A stretch of DNA of 64,000 nucleotides. Source: Ditylenchus dipsaci (taxonomy: Eukaryota > Nematoda > Chromadorea > Rhabditida > Anguinidae). A program made the translations under genes and the position numbers. Below the pieces are notes generated by a model that saw only the letters and a program-made list of their open reading frames with translations, made no database searches and had not been told where the DNA came from. Below, piece after piece: positions 31,949 to 40,637 of the stretch (the first letter of the stretch is position 1; the number at the start of each line of letters is the position of its first letter). The DNA lies in NCBI GenBank assembly GCA_004194705.1, contig SADC01001036.1, positions 1 to 64,000 of the forward strand. The letters are read 5' to 3'.

Positions 31949-33258
31949 TAGAGATAGAAAGTGGGGACCAAGCAAGATTCCAAGACAAGATTTTTGACCG
32001 AAGTTTTGACCAAGACCAAGACCAAGATTTTCGAAAACGGCCAAGCAAAATCTTGCCAAGATCTTGGCCAAAAACCAAGATTAATAGTACAAATTTTTAT
32101 AGCAAAACTCGTGGCTAGTGATATATAATTTTTTTACGCACTATGTTTCCCTGTTCTTTATCTTGTGCTTTTTATATTGTTTGATGTGTGTTTCAAGGTC
32201 TTCATACTTTAGATGAGTGATATCTGGAAGATTGGTCTTTTCTCAAAATTTCCGGTAGTGAAGCTCAGTGTGAAGCTTGCCAAAAACTATTAAGATGACA
32301 AATCATGGAACTAATGGACTGTTTGTGCACGCTAAGACTCATGCCGAATATGCTGCTAAGTTGAAGGAAATTGGAGAAAAGCAAGCATCTGTAAAGAACT
32401 CAATGGAACAGTTTGTAAAAATTCTGCCAAAGGGTATGATTTTTTGCGCTCATTCGAGTTATAGATTGTCACTTTTATATAGGTGAGCTCTCTTCTCTAG
32501 ACAAAAAGGTTGTTCATTACATTGCATGTGCTAATCTACCGTTCTTCACTGTCGATCAGCCTACGTTTAAGCCTCTTCTAGTTCTATCTGACCGAGACAG
32601 TCTAAAAGGTTTGATGACATTTCATCACATTTCAGCGTCATCAATCCTTCTTTGGACGGCACAGCCAATTGTTCAAGAATGGTTTTGGTCAACAATCCCT
32701 TTCAGTCGATTCGGCAATGATAGAATTACAGGCTTTCAATAAACGCAAGTGCATTGACCCGGAAGAAGATCCCCTCCAGTTTTGGAAGGTAATGCTTAAG
32801 GAGATTTTTGAAATATTTCCAACTATCGATTACTTAGGCAAACGAACTCAGTTATCCGACTCTCGCTAAGCTTGCACGCCGTTATCTCTCAGCTCCAGCC
32901 ACAAGCCAGCCAAGCGAGCAAATATTCTCCGTTGCAAGAGATGTGTACGATTACAGGAGGAGTAATTTGAGCCCAGAAAAGGCGGAATGCTTATATTTCT
33001 GAATAGAGCTTTGCCAGTTATCAATTTTTGTTATTGAAGTTACTTGTTGTGAGAAGTTGTTGTATCTACGGTACAGATTTAATAAAATAGGTTATTGGGT
33101 TATTTGTAAATTTTGCCTACAAGATTGGCCAGAAAACCAAGACCAAGACCAAGATTTCTAGAAATGACCAAGCAAGATCCCAAGACAAGATTTTCAGTCA
33201 AAATTGGGGCAAGACAAGACAAAATCTTGGCCAAGATCTTGTCTTGTTTCTATCTCTA
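31949..33258. mobile_element. 1.3-kb hAT element with transposase remnant, exact 8-bp TSD
   Basis: Inverted ends TAGAGATAGAAA and TTTCTATCTCTA; exact duplication CTTTTGAG at 31941-31948 and 33259-33266. The subterminal arms are inverted arrays of GACCAAGACCAAGAT type (31967-32090 and 33130-33245). Between them lies an internally deleted hAT transposase gene. It inserted into the array arm of the 31787-36051 element. Confidence 0.9.
32230..33030 (+). pseudogene. hAT transposase remnant (BED finger and C-terminal dimerisation region, core deleted)
   Basis: Near 32255-32340 a BED-type finger can be read (CEACQK, then NHGTNGLFVHAKTH) after allowing one A to be missing. A second exon after TATATAG near 32482 reads DKKVVHYIACANLPFFTVD, typical of the hAT N-terminal part. 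Then the sequence jumps to the C-terminal region: AFNKRKCIDPEEDPLQFWK (32726 on) and [20 protein letters not shown] followed by [11 protein letters not shown] (to about 33020), the hAT dimerisation signature. The RNase H-like catalytic core of several hundred residues is absent, and at least two frame breaks are present. Non-functional. Confidence 0.8.
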
Positions 33259-33599
33259 CTTTTGAGTTCTTTATGACAAGAAAAGCTTTTTGCGAAAGCT
33301 TTTGGGGTCTAAATGCCAACAAAAGCTTTTTGTCAAAAGTTTTGAGTTCTTTATGACAAGAAAAGCTTTTGCGAAAGCTTTTGGGGTCTAAATGCCAACA
33401 AAAGCTTTTTGTCAAAAGCTTTTGAGTTCTTTATGACAAGGAAAGCTTTTTACAAAAGCTTTTGGGGTAAAAATTCCAAGAAAAGCTTTTTGCCAAAGCT
33501 TTTGAGGTCTTTACGCCAAGGAAAGCTAGTTGTTAAAAGCTTTGGGTTCTAAATACCATGAAAAGCTTTTTGCAAAAGCTTTTGGGGTACAATTCCAAG

Positions 33600-34960
33600 G
33601 AAAGCTTTAAAGCAATGGATGGATGATTTTAATATATCAGTTTCAGAATTAGCAAACTTCAATCTGCAAATGAATAATAGCCTTCAAGAAAGTTCATCAC
33701 GCAAAAAGAAATCCGTGGATGTGGTTACGCCTCTGTCAGAGAAAATGTGACTGATAGAAAGTGCAGCTTCCCAAAAGAATAGAACAGCCGTGGAGGACGA
33801 TGCAGAGCTCATTGTTTCAAAGAAAGCGTGAAGATTCGACCCCGTTTGGAAATGGTATCACTTTCATCATAGCTCGTTTCATTGTCTCATTCGCTCATTG
33901 TCAATGTTTTCAGGTTCAAGTTCGTTATTATCGAGGACTGCAAGCTTCAGGTATTATGTCCAGTCTGGACAGAGATCTGCTATATGCGAATGCCGAAAAG
34001 TTGGTTTACAGCCAGGCTGATGAGTTCAACTTCGATGACGTTCCGAATGTGATGCAACTCATGGTGCCAAATTTATGTCTTCTTGGTGATCTAATGATTT
34101 ATAATACTGTTCAGTTTCTCGATCACCGTTGTATGAACGCGTTCTTGTCACATTTTTCGAGGATCAGGACTTTTAACTTTGGTCAGATTTTCTTATTAAT
34201 ACTCTTAATACGAATTAATGCTCTAAGGATCCCAACCATCGAAAAGTGGCCCTGTATTATTCCCTTCCCCTACCAATACAGCCCGCAATCCCATTTAAAT
34301 TGCTTTTCTGGTCTTTTTATGGCGAATTTTTGTATAAAAATGATTTTCGACCATCCCTAAAAAGTCGGTTTGGGGGGGGGGGTATATGACAGTAGGTCGA
34401 TTTTGGGGAGTTATTACAGTGGCGCCCGATTTTTCGGTAAAAATTTGCAAAAGCAGTCTTCCGTCTCAGTTCCATTTATGGCTGTTGTATTTTTAGGTGG
34501 TATGGGTTGCTTGGGTGGCTGCGGATCGAAGTTTCGACTCTTGGCTGCTGCGATCAGTGTGCTGAGCTATGGTTCTTGTGCGAGTGATCTTTCTTCCATG
34601 CCTTCCGATGGTTTCCAAGGTGACTTGTTGGTTGGAGAGTTGCCTTTTCAGTTGACAGCTCGCGAATCATGTCAGTGTCTTTTCATTGGTTTTCATTTGA
34701 GTTAAGTCTCTTTATCTTTCAGCACGCTGAAGCTCAAAAAGAATACAGGAGTGGCATGTTCGTCATGTTCCTCCAAAGATGTCCGATGCTCTTCAGAAGC
34801 TGTTGTTGCTAAAGAAGTGGAATCTGCATCATTAGAATCTCTTGTACCGGTTTTGTCTTTGTATTGTGATAACAAGGCTGTGGTTGCCGGTTCCCCCGGC
34901 TTGCCATGGTGCACTAATAAAGCACCACTTAGGAAAAAGTCTACTTTTCTAACTCCCATC
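33600..34960 (+). pseudogene. Exon-like cargo inside the 4.3-kb hAT element
   Basis: 33602-33750 reads KQWMDDFNISVSELANFNLQ and continues polar until a stop. 33915-34165 follows a TTTTCAG and reads VQVRYYRGLQASGIMSSLDR, then ANAEKLVYSQADEFNFDDVP and a PNVMQLMVPNLCLLGD stretch. This is coding-like composition with conserved-looking segments but no family recognised. 34500-34960 holds further short frames on both strands (minus: SLATTASEEHRTSLEEHDE). It is not transposase-like. It may be one or more captured host gene fragments. Confidence 0.35.
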
Positions 34961-35099
34961 TCTATACTTGTGTCGTCCCTTTCTAAATTACCCCAATTTT
35001 GGTCATGATGTTCGTATTGTAATCATAGGCATATTGCTGAATTCCAAAAATTGTACTTCTGAAATATTGCAGGATACCGTAGGTGTTGAAGTTATTTGA

Positions 35100-35540
35100 G
35101 GTATTTAAAGTGGTTTTAAACAGTTTTGAAGTGGTTAGGGGCTTTAGGTTGTGGTTATAAGCGGTTTAGGGCGCACATGTGTGGTTTAGAGCCATTGAAA
35201 TTTGGGCGTTTAATGTACTTTTATCTGTTTTTGGTTTGGAAAGATTTAAGGTGGTTTCGGATAATTGAGACCATTTGGGGTGTTCAGTGGGGATTTGAGG
35301 TGATTTCGGGCGGATTAGCATTATTTAGACCACTCAGGGTGTTAAAGGTGGTTTTTAGTGGTTTAGGATGGTTTGAGAACATTTGGGATTTTAAGGGTGA
35401 TTTTAGGCAGTTTCAAATGGTTTGAGACCATCTGGTATGTTTCGGGTGGTTTTGGGTGGTTTCGCATGATTTGGGACCATTAGGGGTGTTTAAGGCGGTT
35501 TTGAGTGGTTTTGGATGGTTTGAGACCATTAGACCATGGT
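35100..35540 (+). repeat. Degenerate GGTGGTTTTAGGTGGTTTGAGACC minisatellite
   Basis: About 20 imperfect units built on GGTGGTTT and GTTTGAGACCATT. Similar stretches are at 8935-9005, 11215-11290 and 11700-11790. Confidence 0.6.
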
Positions 35541-37439
35541 TTGAGACCAAAAGCTTTTAATGGTTTTTAGAACCTAAAAGCTTTTGCAAAAAGCTTTTCA
35601 TAGTATTTAGAACCCAAAAGCTTTTGGCAAAAAGCTTTTCTTGGAATTTTTACCCCAAAAGCTTTTGTAAAAAGCTTTCCTTGTCATAAAGAACTCAAAA
35701 GCTTTTGACAAAAAGCTTTTGTTGGCATTTAGACCCCAAAAGCTTTCGCAAAAAGCTTTTCTTGGCATAAAGAACTCAAAAGCTTTTGACAAAAAGCTTT
35801 TGTTGGCATTTAGACCCCAAAAGCTTTTGCAAAAGCTTTTCTTGGCGTTTAGAACCAAAAGCTTTTGCAAAAGCTTTTCTTGGCGTTTAGAACCAAAAGC
35901 TTTTGCAAAAAGCTTTTTTACTTTTTTTTTTTTCAAATACTTTTTATGAAACTCCTGTTAGCAGTATGCCAAAAAAGTTTTTTGAAGAAACCGCTAAAAA
36001 ATGACCAAAAGCTTTTAGCAGGCAAGTTAGTAACCAAAATTGACAACACTGCTCTGGATGCATGAAAAAACATGCATACCAGAGTTATTTATGCGGTAGG
36101 CCCCAGTATTCAAAACTATGTTCAACATCTTTGATTTTTCGGCCGAAAAGGGTCTCCCCCATTTTCCAGCCTGAGGCTACGAGCCAGAGGCACAGTAGGC
36201 CAGTAGGTCGAGGATTGGGGGGGGGTATAAGAAAGTAGCTGTTTTTGGGGGGGGGGGGTATAAGCCAGTAGCGCCAAAACTTTCATTGTTGGAGTGGTAA
36301 ATTACTTCAAATTTATGATCGAAAAATAAGCGCCCCCTTCTAATTGCCGCCCGGCCTCCAACCCACCCCTGGAGGTTGATCGGAAAATAAGCGCCCCGGT
36401 GCGGCAATTAGAGGAAATACGGTATAATGTTTTTTGATGCAAACCAACCAGTTGTTTCATTCTCTCAGTTTCAGCCATCCAAGACTTGATTTCATCTTGC
36501 AGCTTGTCAACAGTGGCTTCACTTTGATTGATGTGCTTGTTTTGAAGACTAATTACTTGTATTAGCTCGCGAGTATGGTTTTGTAGCAGGAAAACTTCTT
36601 GGTGTAGTGGCTGTACCTGTGTTTGGAAGTCCAAATGAATGGCTTCTATATTAGTGTTGTGCGAAATTAATGGTCTTCTAGGGTTAGGATAAGCTTCTCT
36701 TTAGTTTCAACACCAGATTTAGGCAGAACTGCCTGAACTAATATAAGTTACTTTTAGTTTACAACCAAAATTAAATACTTTACATAATCAGTGAAGAAGT
36801 AGATGAGAGAAGCAACAACCAGAGCTGTCCCTATCAGAACCAAAGCTGAGACCACTAATTTCTCTAAATTCTTTGATCTTTTAGTGTTGATTATTGGAGA
36901 AATTTCTCACTTTTCGAAATGATATTTTGAAACCGCAAGCTTTTGCCGAGAAGTTCATTAGTGACACAACTGCTGTCAATGTCAAAAGATTTCTTGCCAT
37001 ACGGTGAAGGAGTTTCAGTGGGTCCCTTCGGCTGCTCATAGTTATTCTCATTGATATTAACAAATTCTGTCTCTTGGTACACGTGATTGTCCATAATGCT
37101 AGATTCATGTAATCTTATTTTGCAAAACATCTTGATACAACATGATTTTCTCAAATTCAAAAATTTCTTAGCGGCATCAAGTCAACTTTAGGAGCATGTT
37201 AACAAAAGCCTTTTAATATCAAATGCAAAAATTGCTGTCTGCTATAAAAATTAGATTTCTTGAAAATATTTATCTAGATCAAAATGATAAAATTGCAAAA
37301 GTCTGCGTAAAAATTACAAATCGATTCAAAGAGAGCAAAAGCAGTCGCTTAAACTTATTTTTTGGTCCCGAATAAAAATGGTCTGAATAGATCTCAATCT
37401 TTGCAATATTTTATACCGGACAGTTAAAAAAATTAGTGC

Positions 37440-38700
37440 ACGATTTTAAAATTGGTAAAACAAAGGTCGCACCCAACGGGGGGAACGAACGTGAAAGTCC
37501 ATGTTATTGCAAACTTTGACTAACAAAGGAGGCGGCATTACGGGAGACAAACATATAGAGTCTCTATATGCTTTTTTGATGATTAGTCTTGCTCGGAATC
37601 ATGTCTTAGCTAAGTGTGTGCGTGCATCTATAGATCTCGAGCATCTTGCGCCCCCTTTTCCAAAAGGGCTTGGGGCTTAAAGTTGAGACCCCCACACACA
37701 CCTATTACACCTACCTAGTCACAAACCTGCAAAATAAGCATGCATGCAGAAGTTTCTTTACGCGGTAGGCCCAAGTTTACAAAACTATGTTTAAATTATC
37801 TTTTTGGAATGTCCACGTAGCTTTTCTGGTGGTTTGGCTTGAAAGCAAAAACAAGCCAAAAAGTCAAATTTTAGCCAAAAACTTTTTTCCTAAAAACGTT
37901 TTTAAGCATTTTTTGTCAGCTAAAGCGTCGAAAAAAGATGATTTAGGAAATTTTTGAGCTACTCCGTATAGTGTACTTTAGCCAAAATTATTTTTAAGTT
38001 GTGCATCATGAAACTGAAGTTTTCTCGTCCGGCTGTTTACTGTCTTGTATTTCCGACTTTTTCTATTAAAAAACACTTTTTGGGCTGCAAAGCCTGCAAA
38101 ATGTACTAAAAATTAAAAAAGCCTGAAAAAAATTTGCAAATTACTTGAAAAAGTCGAGAACAGAATATTTCATAAACAATAAATAACTCTCTTTACACAT
38201 ACAGCAAAACAATAAATTCTAGACAATGTGATTTTTAATTTTGATCGACGTCTGAGAACACAAGTTTACAATTATTGTTTGTCGCTTTGAAGGTTATAGA
38301 TATTAATATAGTGATTGAGATTAGAGATATAAACAACATTTATCATTCGTAGTTGGCATTGGTGTAATAACTGGTGTAACAAAAGTCCTACAACACTTTT
38401 CTACTTCATTTTCAAAACGAAAAATTTCTAAAATTTAAAAGCGGTTTTTTCTAATTTTGGACCTGGACGCGTATTAATGGTACCATAGCCATTTACGCAT
38501 ACAGTTTTGCGATTTACTCATTGGATTTTAAGATGATGGCCTCCGAAGAACTCCAAGCCCCTATCCCCCTGCGCCCCCGAAGGGGGTTGAGAGATAGAGA
38601 TGGGCGAACTCACTTACCTTGTACATGATTCCGAGCAAGACTCATGATCGAAAATGCATAGAAAGGCTCTTTTGTAAAACTCGAGTGACTGAAACGGGGT
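37440..38700. repeat. Inverted fragments flanking unassigned sequence between copies A and B
   Basis: GATTAGTCTTGCTCGGAATC (37578) is mirrored near 38625-38648, and TTGCGCCCCC...CTTGGGG (37648-37676) is mirrored near 38555-38585. 37735-37795 (TTTACGCGGTAGGCCC) also matches 36085-36115. The middle (37800-38550) has no recognisable gene. Confidence 0.5.
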
Positions 38701-39101
38701 ATAATACCCTTCAAAGGATTTCTGGATACTCTTTGAGGTTGATTTACTTCGGTGCTCCAGGGCATAAAGTCCTAAATAATCAAAAAAAAAATTCAACAAA
38801 TGCTTTCCCACGTTTTAAATGAAACTTTCAGATCAAATTTCGTTGTACCTGAAATTCTAACACCGGATACATGCCCAAAGTACCGATTTTTTCTGTAAAA
38901 CTACTCTTAGATGTACAAATGGTCTGTCTTATTGCAAATTCCTCACAACGCAATGAACTTTCAAGCAAGTCAATAATTGGTAAGTATTGTCTCGAGAGAA
39001 ATTTGAAATATCAATTTGAAACATGTGGCCCTTTCTATTCCCTTTCCCTCCCAATACAGACCTTATTCTCTTTTAAAATCAAAAAGGCGCAAATTAAAAT
39101 A

Positions 39102-39261
39102 CCGTATTTTCTCTATTAACGCACCCGGGTTCATTATTTTTCAACCCTTCAAAATGTTGAAATTGTAAATCAAAAATGGCCCTAACTCTAATATCCAAGT
39201 AAAAAAATTGAGGGGGGGGGGTTCATTATTAGAGAGGGGTTCCTTAATAGAGAAAATACGG
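39102..39261. mobile_element. CCGTATTT-family MITE, 160 bp, TA TSD
   Basis: CCGTATTTTCTCTATTAACG and its mirrored right end, flanked by TA. Interior resembles 9285-9445. Confidence 0.8.
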
Positions 39262-39892
39262 TAGTTGAAATTCGCTAAAAAAACATGATAGCCCCTGTGG
39301 TTTGAATTGTTTTCTCAGAATAAAAAAAAGTCGACTTTCTTGTGAAATCGGAGTCAAGAAACATGAATATGAGGTTCATCCATCCGAGCACTTTGCGCGG
39401 GGTCTTTTTTCGAAACTGCAACCCTTAATACTTGTGAGGTTATTGTGAGAAGTTGACGAGCATCTTCATCACTTTGAGCAGTCAAAGGTTCAATTCCGGG
39501 TCTTGCGCTTTAGCAAAATCTTAGCGCTATAATATAGCGCAGTTTAGTAGCCACCACAATCTGTTTACAAAAAAAAAGTTAAAAATCTGACTGTTAACTT
39601 AACAAACGTGAGGCCACCAGTTTTTTTCTTGCAAATTACTTTCTATGCGTTCTATGCGTTTTCTGTCTATTTTTCAAAATCAATATAAGGTCATCAATAT
39701 CAGATTCGATGCCAAACGATTGAAAAATGGCATGACCCAGAAAGCTTTGCTGGTCTCCACTTTAACTTTTAAAACTCACGGGCCTGCTCTTTTAAAGGTA
39801 GTTAAAGCAAAAAATAATTTTACTCTAAACATTAGTTGGCATTGATTTCAAACAATAATGATATGAGATTAATATCATATAAAAATAAAAGG

Positions 39893-40545
39893 TTCTTTCC
39901 CGTTATCCCGACCACCCTTGATTTTGCATTTTTTGTGCTCAATACTTTCATCACCCAACTTAATTTCATTTATTAAGGCGATACACTAACGAAAAGTACA
40001 CGACATTAACGAGCGATATGTAATGGAACGTTTGGTGGATATAACACGGCAATGTCTTTCAGAGGGTTCTTTAGGGCTCTTTTCGGTTATCCTGACCACC
40101 CTTGATTTTGCATTTTTGCGCTCAATACTTTTATTTCCCAACTTAATAGCAGAAGCCCATAGCCGGAGTCGGGCCCACATCTATGGGCTTCCGCTATGCC
40201 GCTTTTGGATTCTACCCATAAGCCCACCTCCCACCTACCTCCCACACTATCTATCACACATGAAACCGCAGTCTTGTGGGGAATCTAAAAGCCTCCCACC
40301 ATAAGCCCACACCTATGGGCTTCCACTCAGCCGCTTTTGGAATCTACCCATAGAATCTACCCATACCCTAGGTGGTGGAAGATAGGGTGGGAGGTGGGCC
40401 TATGGGTAGATTCCAAAAGCGGCTGAGCGGAAGCCCATAGGTGTGGGCCCGGCTCCATCTATGGGCTTCCGCTACTAAGTTGGGAAATGAAAGTATTGAG
40501 CACAAAAAATGCAAAATCAAGGGAGGTCGGGATAACGGAAAGAAC
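39893..40545. mobile_element. Foldback element with CCCATAGGTGGGCTT arrays
   Basis: Inverted ends GTTCTTTCC(C)GTTATCC then GACCACCCTTGATTTTGCAT (39893 and 40485-40545). The left end is duplicated in tandem (again at 40070-40145). Central units around GCCCATAGGTGTGGGC and GCCGCTTTTGG alternate in both orientations. Confidence 0.75.
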
Positions 40546-40637
40546 TAATAGAATTTTTGTTCAATGTTTAATGAATGTTAAAAAAAACGAGAGTAAAGTG
40601 AGATGTATGAGAAAAAAGAGTAAGAATGGGTCTAACA

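Larger units (their letters stand above)
31787..36051. mobile_element. 4.3-kb hAT-type element with AAAAGCTTTTTG arrays and exact 8-bp TSD
   Basis: Terminal inverted repeat CAGTGTTGTCAATTTTGG at both ends; exact duplication CTCTGGAT at 31779-31786 and 36052-36059. The subterminal arms are arrays of AAAAGCTTTTTGCAAAAGC type (31845-31945 plus 33270-33605 on the left, 35550-35915 on the right). The left arm is split by the smaller hAT at 31949-33258. The interior carries exon-like sequence (33600-34960) and a GGTGGTTTTAGG minisatellite (35100-35540), but no transposase of its own. Confidence 0.9.
30372..36422. mobile_element. CCGTATTT-family element expanded by nested insertions, in copy A intron 3
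   Basis: The left end CCGTATTTCCCTAATTGCC (30372) and right end GGCAATTAGAGGAAATACGG (36422) are mirrored and flanked by TA. Normally 110-270 bp, this copy spans 6.05 kb because a GACATTTCACCGCC foldback and a 4.3-kb hAT element have inserted inside it. The alternative is two separate MITE fragments that happen to border the insertions. Confidence 0.6.
27473..37094 (-). pseudogene. Copy A: type II membrane, coiled-coil, CUB-domain protein (damaged paralogue)
   Basis: Seven exons match copy B in order: 36911-37094, 36784-36863, 36449-36732, 30007-30349, 29083-29379, 27650-27829, 27473-27604. Exon 1 encodes the cytoplasmic tail (MDNHVYQETEFVNINENN), exon 2 the membrane span, exons 3-5 the coiled coil, exons 6-7 the CUB domain. 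Compared with B, exon 4 has lost a T after the TANS codons, exon 5 lacks a G, exon 6 has an extra base near GAGAGATC, and exon 7 has an in-frame TAG plus a one-base loss near GGGCGATTC. Some could be consensus errors, but the stop is a substitution-like change. Intron 3, about 50 bp in copy B, is 6.1 kb here because of nested transposons, and intron 5 holds a foldback element. Probably a pseudogene, or a gene badly affected. Confidence 0.7.

Noticed and set aside
33761..34360. 199-codon frame as one intact gene
   Set aside because: It runs through at least one probable intron and a T-rich tail, lies within a transposon, and has no recognised family; kept only as cargo pseudogene.
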